A stretch of DNA of 24,306 nucleotides from JACQKA01 sp964462785 (lineage in GTDB: Bacteria > Patescibacteriota > Minisyncoccia > Phycocordibacterales > UBA2100). Positions 17,916 through 24,306 of this stretch are shown here, piece after piece. A program made the translations under genes and the position numbers. Location of the stretch: contig CAYWZA010000017.1 of NCBI GenBank assembly GCA_964462785.1, forward strand, positions 1 to 24,306. Direction: 5' to 3'. Within the stretch, counting starts at the first letter, position 1, and every line of letters starts with the position of its first letter. The notes under the pieces are model-generated. The model searched no databases and was not told where the DNA came from. It saw nothing but the letters and a program-made list of their open reading frames with translations.

Positions 17916-18550
17916 ATGAGCAAAACGTCGCCCGACGTGGCAACGCTTGTCCATGCGATTACCTCAAGACTCGGCGTACGCAGAGCCGTCGATCCGGCAC
18001 CACTACGCGCACTATTTGAGCAAAAACGATATGTAGACATGTTTGAAATGATCAAGCATGCACTGCATTTACCTATGCCTCTACGTGTTGCTATCGTTGA
18101 TATTACAGAGAGAAGGGCAATAACGCGTGGGTATACATTCCACCCCATATGCCGGCATATGGCACACCCGAGCTTGAAACACTGAGGATCACGATCTGTG
18201 TGCAAAGAAATTTTCTCACCCACGCGCCTTTTGCCACTGTTGTACTGATGATGGCGCATGAACTGGCGCATGTGATACTGGAAGCCACTGGTCATCCATT
18301 ACGTCGCCAAGAGCGCGCGGTAGATGTCACCGCAATGGCACTGGGGTTTGCAGAGTACTACGAGCGCGGCACTAGTTATCGAATGCCATACTCTCAATTA
18401 GATGCGCGTGAGGACGGATGGCTCGCCCCCGTGAATTGGCTTGCGAGCATCCTCCCATTTACAACACATAGATGTGGTTATTTAACCAAGAGAGAAGTGC
18501 TGAGAGCTGCATCGGAAATTCGCAAACTCCGAAGAAATGTACTGTACTAA
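17916..18550 (+). pseudogene. HExxH metallopeptidase, frameshifted
   Basis: Two overlapping reading frames make one protein. Frame A starts at ATG 17916 behind a strong Shine-Dalgarno and encodes MSKTSPDVATLVHAITSRLG up to VAIVDITE. Frame B continues with KGNNAWVYIPPHMPAYGTPE and carries the zinc motif HELAH (coding from about 18257) plus QERAVDVTAMALGF, where a third ligand (Glu or Asp) is expected. The switch falls on an AG dinucleotide run, (AG)3 at 18107-18112; removing one AG restores a 210-aa protein without a break. It resembles small cytoplasmic HExxH peptidases of the ImmA/IrrE kind, but no family is certain. The gene may be a true pseudogene, phase-variable, subject to -1 frameshifting, or contain a sequencing error. 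Otherwise intact, with promoter and terminator. Confidence 0.7.
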
Positions 18551-18554
18551 GAAG

Positions 18555-18575
18555 CGCCTTCAAAGGCGTTTTTTT
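18555..18575 (+). terminator. Rho-independent terminator of the metallopeptidase gene
   Basis: CGCCTT (18555-18560)/AAGGCG (18563-18568) followed by seven T. It lies 4 nt after the stop. Confidence 0.85.
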
Positions 18576-18602
18576 CGTGTCGCAAGTCTGCTTGTCAGCG
18601 TA

Positions 18603-20261
18603 CTATTTTCCCAGCGTGCTGACGTGGAGCGTGCTTTGTTCGGCGGGATCGCGGCGGAGTTGTTCGAGGAAGGCGTCGATAGGGGCAGTGGCGACGTTTA
18701 CGTATGTGTCCGCACCGCCATAATAGACAAAGAGCGTGCCGTCCTTGATGACCGCGCCGCAGGCGTAGGTAACGCGCGGAGTGTGCCCGGTCTCCTCATA
18801 CCACGCGCGTGCAGTCAAAATCGGGTGCATGCTGCGGTAAAGCACTTTCGCCGGATCATGCTTATCGAGAATCATCGCGCCGATTTTGTATCCCCCGCCA
18901 TTGTGCTGATGCGAAACGGCATTGTAAATCAGAAGCCAGCCATATTTCGTCTCGATCGGCGGTGCGCCCACCAAAACTTTTCCCGAGTCCCAATGCGCGG
19001 GGCGCACGCGAATGCGATCCTGCGCTTCAAGCCAACGCTTGTCATTATCGCGAAACTCGCGCATGTCGAGTGAGTCGGTGTAATCGATGCAGATATCCGG
19101 CCAGACGCGATGGAAGATGACATACTGCCCATCAATTTTTGCTGGCAAGAGCGCGGCGTTCTTCCCCCCAGTGCCCCAGTGCGTCGGCGGGGCGGTAAGC
19201 AGCGTCGGGCGATTCCAGTAAATTTCCTCCTGTCGTACGCATTCCACCGAAGTCGAAATGTGCGCTGTGCGCGCCTGCTCCCAGCCGTTAAATGCAGCAT
19301 AGAGAAAGTGCACGTTATCCTCAAGAATGGTCGCGCGCGGATCCTCGGCACCATCGACACCGCTTGTCGGGCAACGCAAATCAACGATATATTTTTTTTC
19401 TTTTGCGACGTTCTTTCCTTCGGCACGGCTGCCGGGTATGTATGCGGGCTCTGGATTGCGTCTGAAATGCAGCCCGTCTTTTGAGACTGCGTGCCCCCAC
19501 ACCGAGCGTCCGCCGTTGCCAATCGCGCGATAAAAGAGGTGCACTTTGTCGTCGATCAAGACGGCGGCTGGATTAAGTGTTGCAACCGTTTCCCAATCAT
19601 GCGTTGGATTGGGCGCAATGATCGGATTGCCATCATAGCGCGTGAGTGTCGCCCCGCGCGCAGGATCGGGATACAAATGCGTAAATGGCTGGGGGAATGA
19701 ATACGTGTAGAGTGTTTTTTTGCCGCTCAGCCATTCGATACGGATCATGTCGTCTTCGAGTTCGCACGAACGTATTGCAATGCTCCCAGTCTTCGGCAGC
19801 GGTATATCGCATTCAAAAATAGGGAGCTCGGTGCGCCATCGCTCTTTCCATGTAAGCTCGTGCACGGCAAACAGCGCCGCACCAAGCGCAACGCGCAACA
19901 CCTTGCCCGCCGTGTGTGTGCTTTGGTAAATCACCAATGCTCCCTCCGGAATATCGAAGACGCCGAGAGTCTCAACACCGTGATGATCGAAGAACATTTT
20001 TGGCCTGTTCGGATCGTGGTCCGCGCCGCGCGCCCGAATCGCCGGCATCTGCGCATGCTCCCATTTCTTTCCACGACGCATGCTCGGGTATGCTGCGCCC
20101 TCGCGCGCCGTTAATCCAATCGCGTAATTCTTATCCTCTCTCCACGAAAAAAAAGCGCCGCTGATTTTAGTGCTTTTTGCTGTACGGCTCGCCGTAGCTT
20201 TTTTAGCGACGCGCTTCGCCGCTTTCTTTACTGCACCTGTTTTGGCTGGTTTCTTTTTCAT
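18603..20261 (-). CDS. GH130-type protein with histone H1-like tail and extra N-terminal domain
   Basis: A 552-aa protein in three parts. Residues 1-34 (KKKPAKTGAVKKAAKRVAKK and on) form a Lys/Ala-rich tail like histone H1 or AT-hook-free nucleoid proteins. Residues about 36-200 are a beta-rich domain I do not recognise (ISGAFFSWREDKNYAIGL, VFDIPEGALVIYQSTH). Residues about 205-535 are GH130-like: GNPIIAPNPTHDWE, VHLFYRAIGNGG, GAEDPRA (304-310), KNAALLPAKIDGQYVIFHR with His384-Arg385, VGAPPIETKYGWLLIYN, and VYYGGADT. The YHG of mannoside phosphorylases is YNA here, so phosphate use is uncertain. It may be a mannoside hydrolase or phosphorylase. The ATG has no Shine-Dalgarno, and the terminator of the cupin gene lies just upstream. 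Confidence 0.7.
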   Translation of the reverse strand: MKKKPAKTGAVKKAAKRVAKKATASRTAKSTKISGAFFSWREDKNYAIGLTAREGAAYPSMRRGKKWEHAQMPAIRARGADHDPNRPKMFFDHHGVETLGVFDIPEGALVIYQSTHTAGKVLRVALGAALFAVHELTWKERWRTELPIFECDIPLPKTGSIAIRSCELEDDMIRIEWLSGKKTLYTYSFPQPFTHLYPDPARGATLTRYDGNPIIAPNPTHDWETVATLNPAAVLIDDKVHLFYRAIGNGGRSVWGHAVSKDGLHFRRNPEPAYIPGSRAEGKNVAKEKKYIVDLRCPTSGVDGAEDPRATILEDNVHFLYAAFNGWEQARTAHISTSVECVRQEEIYWNRPTLLTAPPTHWGTGGKNAALLPAKIDGQYVIFHRVWPDICIDYTDSLDMREFRDNDKRWLEAQDRIRVRPAHWDSGKVLVGAPPIETKYGWLLIYNAVSHQHNGGGYKIGAMILDKHDPAKVLYRSMHPILTARAWYEETGHTPRVTYACGAVIKDGTLFVYYGGADTYVNVATAPIDAFLEQLRRDPAEQSTLHVSTLGK

Positions 20262-20273
20262 GTAAATAGAAAA

Positions 20274-20295
20274 CGGAAGAGCTTACGCTCTTCCG
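20274..20295 (-). terminator. Terminator containing the stop codon of the cupin gene
   Basis: CGGAAGAGC (20274-20282)/GCTCTTCCG (20287-20295), loop TTAC, followed on the minus strand by TTTTCTATTT. The loop carries the TAA stop of the cupin gene (20285-20283), so its last three codons are in the stem. Confidence 0.8.
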
Positions 20296-20639
20296 TAGTC
20301 ATCCTCAAAACGCTGGTTGTCGCCTTCGTCGAATGTTCCAAACGAAACCTCGAGCAATTGATTGGATTCCTCAAGCCCCTTAAAGCGGTGTTTGGTACCT
20401 GCCGGAGCCCAAAATTCGTCTCCGACTTTTCCCGTCACCACACGATCATTGAGTGTTACCTCTATCGAACCCCCGGTAATCACCCACAATTCGTTGCGAA
20501 ATTTGTGCGCCTGCAGGCTGTTGCGCTCACCTTGCTTGATGTTGATGAGTTTTACCGTCGAGGGTTCGTTGTGCGTGTATTGCAGAAACGATCCCCACGG
20601 GCGCTCATCCTTAAGAACCTTCGGTCGATCGGGATTCAT
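20283..20639 (-). CDS. Stand-alone cupin, like the mannose-6-phosphate isomerase domain of ManC
   Basis: A 118-aa protein. Its length and pattern match the C-terminal isomerase domain of type II phosphomannose isomerases (ManC/AlgA): DERPWGSFLQYT, GERNSLQAHKFRNELWVITGGSIEV, VGDEFWAPAGTKHRFKG and the typical end DNQRFEDDYGR. This domain interconverts mannose 6-phosphate and fructose 6-phosphate with a metal bound by His and Glu; here H, E and the last His are present, while the second His of the usual pair (HHHR) is replaced (HKFR). The start at 20639 has GGAGG 6 nt upstream, which is better than the upstream in-frame Met. A separate transcript from phosphomannomutase, which ends 85 bp upstream. 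Confidence 0.78.
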   Translation of the reverse strand: MNPDRPKVLKDERPWGSFLQYTHNEPSTVKLINIKQGERNSLQAHKFRNELWVITGGSIEVTLNDRVVTGKVGDEFWAPAGTKHRFKGLEESNQLLEVSFGTFDEGDNQRFEDDYGRA

Positions 20640-20723
20640 GGTGCCTCCAGTGTAGCATGCTGTCTGCCACACATTATATAGAATACCGCGCATGTTGGGG
20701 AGAGGGAGGTGCGAGCAGCCCTT

Positions 20724-22118
20724 TTAATTCCCTGTAGTATCCCAATCTGAGCTTAGTGACGGGAAAGCGGAGAGTTTCTGCCTGAAAACATCCTGAATTT
20801 TTTTGAGACCGTCTTCTGTCTTTGCTTCGAAACGCAGGACGAGCGTGGGGGTGTTGGAGGACGCGCGTACCAAGCCCCAGCCGTCTTCCATATAGACGCG
20901 CGCGCCATTGATATCGACGACGCGATACCCGTCTTTTTTGAATTCAGCGGTAAGTTTTTCCACGATGCTGTATTTCTCCTCATCGGTCGTCGCGACTTGG
21001 ATCGTCGGGGTGATGAAATAGTGCGGGGTAGTAGCAACAATTTCCGAAAGCGTACCGCTTTGCTTTGAAACATACTCGAGCAGTTTGAGTGCCGCGAAAA
21101 ATGCATCATCGAAGCTATAAAAATCCTGTGCGAAGAAAATATGCCCGCTTCCCTCGCCCGCAAGCGCTGCGCCTTCGGAAATTAATTTCGCGCGAATGTA
21201 TGAATGCCCCGTGCGCGCCATAATCGGTACGCCGCCATGCGCAGCGATATCCTCCGGCAATGCTTCGGATACCTTCACATCGAAAACAATTTTTGCGCCC
21301 ATTTGTTTTTCAAGCACCCCGCGTGCCAGCAATGCGATGTACCGCTCGGGCCACACCGTCGCCCCTTTCTCGTCAACAACACCAAGTCGATCGCCGTCGC
21401 CGTCAAAAGCAAGCCCGATATCGCACGATTTCGCTACTGTCTGTTTGCCCGTATCTTCCATCATCGCAGTGCCGTCGGGATTCGCAGTGTAATTCGGATA
21501 TGTTGGGTCAACGTTAGTGAGATGCTCGACAACACCACACCCCGCACGACGCAATAATTCCGCCGCGAAAAGCCCCGCGGTGCCATTGCCCGTGTTCACC
21601 AAGACCTTGAGCGGTCGGTGTAAGTGCACACGCCCTACGAGATCCTCCATGTATGCGTCGGTGATTTTTTCTTCGCGGATGCCGCCGATGTTTTTCTTTT
21701 CATATTCCTCTTTCTCAATGATGCCGTAGAGCTCTTGCACTTCATCGGGCAGAAGCGTCTTTGAAAGCCCCGTGCCGAGCTTTACTCCATTCCACCCCGC
21801 CGGATTATGGCTCGCTGTCACCATGCACAGCCCTTTTATATTGAAATGATATTGCGCCCAGTAGCCCATCGGGGTCGTGCACGTGCCGATGTCGATAACC
21901 TCAATGCCGGAATCGGTGAGTCCTTTAATGACTGCTGCGTGGAAGCTTTCAGACGTAGCGCGCGCATCATGCCCCACAATTGCTGACTCGATGTCTTTCC
22001 GCCTGAGCATCGTGCCGAAGCCGCGCGCGATGTGATACATCGACTGTACGTTGAGCTCGTCATCGGCTTCTTTTCCGCGAATATCATATTCGCGGAACAT
22101 GGTGCGTTTTAACTTCAT
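20724..22118 (-). CDS. manB: Phosphomannomutase/phosphoglucomutase
   Basis: A 464-aa enzyme of the alpha-D-phosphohexomutase superfamily, which interconverts mannose (or glucose) 1- and 6-phosphate. Motifs are complete: the start MFREYDIRGKEAD, the phosphoserine loop TASHNP (101-106, Ser103), the magnesium loop DGDGDR (239-244), the sugar-binding GEGSGH (321-326) and the phosphate loop RASSNTPTL near the end. The mutase specificity (Man or Glc) cannot be told, but GEGSGH is the usual form in both PMM and PGM of the AlgC group. Its ATG overlaps the TGA of the CAP-domain gene (ATGA, 22118-22115), so the two are translationally coupled. Neighbouring GH130 and isomerase-like genes support mannose use. 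Confidence 0.92.
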   Translation of the reverse strand: MKLKRTMFREYDIRGKEADDELNVQSMYHIARGFGTMLRRKDIESAIVGHDARATSESFHAAVIKGLTDSGIEVIDIGTCTTPMGYWAQYHFNIKGLCMVTASHNPAGWNGVKLGTGLSKTLLPDEVQELYGIIEKEEYEKKNIGGIREEKITDAYMEDLVGRVHLHRPLKVLVNTGNGTAGLFAAELLRRAGCGVVEHLTNVDPTYPNYTANPDGTAMMEDTGKQTVAKSCDIGLAFDGDGDRLGVVDEKGATVWPERYIALLARGVLEKQMGAKIVFDVKVSEALPEDIAAHGGVPIMARTGHSYIRAKLISEGAALAGEGSGHIFFAQDFYSFDDAFFAALKLLEYVSKQSGTLSEIVATTPHYFITPTIQVATTDEEKYSIVEKLTAEFKKDGYRVVDINGARVYMEDGWGLVRASSNTPTLVLRFEAKTEDGLKKIQDVFRQKLSAFPSLSSDWDTTGN

Positions 22119-23104
22119 ACAGATGTCGTGACCAGCGTATCAGCAATCACTGGGTCAGCAAATACGAGCGCATCAGCGGCGTAAATAAGTGCGATGAGAG
22201 CGATACTGAGTCCGATTGCATACGCGCTATGGCGCATGTGATGCTGCCGCATTTCGAAAAGCCAGAGGTGCGCACCGATCATCAAAACAACAATGGCTAT
22301 GAAGGTCGCTATGTAATCAAAATATGTGTGGGGAGAAGCCATGACGCGCTGCGCGAGCGAGACGCGCTCGGACTTTTTGAAAATTTCGTCATTAAGAGCA
22401 CCCTCGACAGGCGAGGCTGTGTCGGTGCCGAGTGCCGCTGCGACACCCAAAACGGCGCTCTCGCGCGCGATGGGCGCCGATGCAATAGTGGGCACTGCCT
22501 GCGGCTTTGTTACGGTAGGTGCTGCCGACGCTGTCTGAGAAACGCGCGGACTACCAAACATCTGTACGACAAACGTCGTCGGCTGACCTTGGTACGTCCC
22601 GTATGCTGTCGCCACACCAATCTCAGTAAAATGCTTGCTCAAAAGATTCTCGCGGTGTTTCGGCGAATTGAGCCACGCGCGCTCCACTTCAGCCGAATCG
22701 GAAAATTGAATGGCGAGATTCTCTCCTGCGTGTTGATACGCATATCCCGCCTCTTGAATCCACGCCCACGGCTCTCTGCCATCCGGTCCTGTGTGCGAAA
22801 AATATCCTTTCTGCGCCATATCATTTGCCTTCGCTTGCGCCGCGGCGACGAGCTGCGGATTCACCGAAAGCACCTCGGCGCCGCTTCCCCGCCTGTCGGC
22901 ATTGGTTAAATCAACCAGCACCGCTGAAACTACCGATGCAAAATTATTACTCGATACCAAAATGGATTGAAACCATGACGCTCCGAAAAGCACGACGCTC
23001 ACGACAGAAAACACGCCTATCGTGACCCCGCCCGCAAGATATGGTGCGTCAGCATCTTTGCGATGCCGTTTGAGATATCCCCGCTTCACCACCCGTTTCG
23101 CCAT
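22115..23104 (-). CDS. CAP (SCP-like) domain membrane protein
   Basis: A 329-aa protein. N-terminal basic segment, membrane helix at about 24-50, then an extracellular CAP domain at about 66-185: NADRRGSGAEVLSVNPQLVAAA, AQKGYFSHTGPDG with His104, HAGENLAI with Glu128, AWLNSPKHRENLL and HFTEIGVATAY. A Pro/Ala/Thr-rich linker (188-240) follows, then two more helices (about 263-284 and 294-314). Bacterial CAP proteins of this kind are secreted or surface-attached and their functions are mostly unknown. Start ATG 23104 has GGGAG immediately upstream, too close for a normal Shine-Dalgarno. It overlaps manB by 4 nt. Confidence 0.85.
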   Translation of the reverse strand: MAKRVVKRGYLKRHRKDADAPYLAGGVTIGVFSVVSVVLFGASWFQSILVSSNNFASVVSAVLVDLTNADRRGSGAEVLSVNPQLVAAAQAKANDMAQKGYFSHTGPDGREPWAWIQEAGYAYQHAGENLAIQFSDSAEVERAWLNSPKHRENLLSKHFTEIGVATAYGTYQGQPTTFVVQMFGSPRVSQTASAAPTVTKPQAVPTIASAPIARESAVLGVAAALGTDTASPVEGALNDEIFKKSERVSLAQRVMASPHTYFDYIATFIAIVVLMIGAHLWLFEMRQHHMRHSAYAIGLSIALIALIYAADALVFADPVIADTLVTTSV

Positions 23105-23125
23105 ACTCCCATTTTCTCATACTTT

Positions 23126-23365
23126 TTACCGAAGCGTCTCCGCAATCCACCTAATCACTGCCGCAAAAAGAGTGTCGCCGAAAAATTGAAATATGAAGCT
23201 CACTAGGAGTGCAGTGAGGATGGTAGAGCCAATCATGAAGCCGAAGCCATAAATAATGCCATTTCTGAAGACATACCGTGCGGACATCTGTGCGGCAACC
23301 CGTGCGTTGAGCCGCTCAAGATTTTCAATAATGTGGTCGCGCTGCGCTTCAGTACCCTCACTCAT
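23126..23365 (-). CDS. DUF5665-like small membrane protein
   Basis: A 79-aa protein. A charged helix with Asn/Leu pattern (DHIIENLERLNARVAAQMSARY) precedes a membrane region (GIIYGFGFMIGSTILTALLV, then FIFQFF). This is the layout of DUF5665: NLERLN.R.A.Q.S then a G-rich hydrophobic stretch. Function unknown. TGGTAGGAT ends 6 nt before the ATG. It ends 22 bp before the CAP-domain gene and could be its upstream partner in an operon. Confidence 0.55.
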   Translation of the reverse strand: MSEGTEAQRDHIIENLERLNARVAAQMSARYVFRNGIIYGFGFMIGSTILTALLVSFIFQFFGDTLFAAVIRWIAETLR

Positions 23366-23371
23366 GTGTAT

Positions 23372-23380
23372 ATCCTACCA
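23372..23380 (-). promoter_or_regulatory. Extended -10-like site of the DUF5665-like gene
   Basis: TGGTAGGAT on the minus strand; the hexamer ends 6 nt before the ATG at 23365. The hexamer is only a partial match. Confidence 0.3.
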
Positions 23381-23390
23381 TGTGCCCGCT

Positions 23391-23408
23391 CACACGTTAT
23401 ACTGTGTG
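23391..23408 (+). promoter_or_regulatory. -10 hexamer within a dyad before the DUF4383-like gene
   Basis: CACAC (23391-23395) and GTGTG (23404-23408) flank TATACT (23398-23403), which ends 6 nt before the ATG at 23410. It looks like a leaderless promoter with an operator over the -10. Confidence 0.4.
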
Positions 23409-23409
23409 C

Positions 23410-23850
23410 ATGAGCATGTTCTCAGTCACACCGACACTTATTCAAAAACTCGGTCTTGCCTACGGGTGCATGTTTTTATTTGTCGCAGTTATGGGTTACA
23501 TTCCACCGTTTGTAGATGAGCGTGGGCTGCTTTTTGGTCTGTTTGCACTTGATCTATACGACAACTCACTCCATGCATTTTCCGGCGTGTGGGCACTTGT
23601 CGCTGCTCTCATTTCAACACGGCAGGCAATCGTATATTTCAAAGTGTTCGGCACCGCATATTTTCTGGACGGCATCATGGGTCTTTTTCTCGGCAATGCA
23701 TTTCTTGATTTCGGCATATTCCAATACGGTATTCCTGACAACACTTTCGTACAGAACTTTTTCCTTAACATTCCGCACATTCTGATCGGCGGATTCGCAG
23801 TATTCGTCGGGTTCCATCTTTCAAAAAGATTGAGCGGGATGAGCGCATGA
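23410..23850 (+). CDS. DUF4383-like membrane protein
   Basis: A 146-aa protein with four hydrophobic helices: KLGLAYGCMFLFVAVMGYIP, a second around SLHAFSGVWALVAALIS, a third around FKVFGTAYFLDGIMGLFLG, and a fourth near IPHILIGGFAVFVGFHLS. The order of motifs (a GYIP end to helix 1, FGLFALDLYDNSLHAFSGVWAL, then a Y-F-L-D-G-I-M-G-L helix, with His in helix 2 and 4) fits DUF4383. Function unknown. The ATG at 23410 is preferred over one 10 codons earlier because TATACT lies between them. The next gene overlaps its stop (ATGA). Confidence 0.65.
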   Translation: MSMFSVTPTLIQKLGLAYGCMFLFVAVMGYIPPFVDERGLLFGLFALDLYDNSLHAFSGVWALVAALISTRQAIVYFKVFGTAYFLDGIMGLFLGNAFLDFGIFQYGIPDNTFVQNFFLNIPHILIGGFAVFVGFHLSKRLSGMSA

Positions 23851-24275
23851 AATGGATCGCGTCATGTGTATTCGCGGTATCTATAGCGGGAAGTGTATGG
23901 TTCCCCATGCACGCAATCGCCAAGGGTTCGGAAGTACCGGACCGCGATGACCCTCGATTCGAAGAGCGGACATTCGCCACATTCCCCGAGTGGTACATCG
24001 TATATAGCGCACAGGAGTACGCCGATTTTGTCGCGCGCGGCGGTTTGCCGAGCCGCTTTCCTTATATCGGCGCAATACGGCAATTCTGGGACTCAATAAG
24101 ATACATGAAAGCAAATATCGCCTCACACCCCATCGATTCTGAAAGCGAGACAGTGCTCAACGTTATTGGCTGGAGTTTTACTGTTGAATACGGGCTTATT
24201 GGCATCTACGAGAACACGGTCGGGCGCCTCACCGAAATACTGCATGGCAACAGTGTACTTCCCCCATTTCTTTGA
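23847..24275 (+). CDS. Exported hypothetical protein, possibly C-terminally shortened
   Basis: A 142-aa protein with a signal peptide (about 1-25, ending MHAIA-KG). The mature part has RDDPRFEERTFATFPEWYIVYSAQEYADFV, then FPYIGAIRQFWDS and NVIGWSFTVEYGLIGIYENTVGRLTEIL. I recall longer proteins with the same TFPEWYIVYS and ENTVGRLTE blocks, so the early stop shortly after the second block may be a truncation. This memory is not verified. It starts in a 4-nt ATGA overlap with the DUF4383-like gene, so the two are translated together. Confidence 0.6.
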   Translation: MKWIASCVFAVSIAGSVWFPMHAIAKGSEVPDRDDPRFEERTFATFPEWYIVYSAQEYADFVARGGLPSRFPYIGAIRQFWDSIRYMKANIASHPIDSESETVLNVIGWSFTVEYGLIGIYENTVGRLTEILHGNSVLPPFL

Positions 24276-24306
24276 ACACTGAACTTGTGTAGTTAATGAT
24301 GCCGTT

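Noticed and set aside
1..24306. CRISPR arrays, phage genes or complete insertion sequences
   Set aside because: No series of regularly spaced repeats, cas genes, transposase, integrase or structural phage genes was seen on either strand.

Overview
The window looks like chromosomal DNA of a Candidate Phyla Radiation (Patescibacteria) bacterium, probably a Parcubacteria/Kaiserbacteria relative. This is inferred from several things seen together: an operon of TrbC/VirB2-type pilins, many very small membrane proteins, tightly packed genes with few recognisable pathways, a membrane-anchored NirK and a DUF5665-like gene. No taxonomic marker settles it. There are no CRISPR arrays, intact insertion sequences or phage genes.

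Layout. 1-350: the 3' part of tRNA-Lys(CTT), its terminator and two large hairpins. 348-2081 (+): an ArsR-type regulator and a copper nitrite reductase (NirK) with an unusual His/Met-rich insertion. 5874-2150 (-): a methyltransferase, a membrane-anchored sugar-type solute-binding protein and four pilin-like genes; a 127-bp palindrome lies between two pilins. 5975-10156: small, mostly hypothetical genes (DUF1905, SIMPL, a YdeI-type domain, DUF3467, membrane proteins), a 169-bp palindromic MITE-like element, and the duplicated 3' end of a SIMPL gene. 13019-10354 (-): gyrA plus a 58-aa membrane protein. 13200-14262: a small Cys-containing membrane protein, a very basic protein and a 42-aa membrane peptide. 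14396-15841 (+): a tryptophanase-type beta-eliminating lyase. 15876-22118: two GH130-type glycosidase/phosphorylase genes, a frameshifted HExxH metallopeptidase, a cupin resembling the phosphomannose isomerase domain, and phosphomannomutase. 22115-24275: a CAP-domain membrane protein, DUF5665-like and DUF4383-like proteins, and an exported protein.

How genes may work together. GH130 enzymes can release mannose 1-phosphate by phosphorolysis. The phosphomannomutase would convert it to mannose 6-phosphate and the cupin to fructose 6-phosphate, giving a possible ATP-sparing mannoside salvage route. The pilin operon probably builds a type IV secretion-like pilus; its solute-binding protein has no ABC permease nearby.

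Regulation. About a dozen genes have a -10-like hexamer (TATAAT, TATACT, TAGAAT and similar) only 6-10 nt before the start codon and no Shine-Dalgarno, as expected of leaderless mRNAs. Other genes (tnaA, the metallopeptidase, the cupin, several small ORFs) have strong Shine-Dalgarno sites. The window therefore seems to use two initiation modes. All family assignments come from reading the translations by eye; no database search was run.
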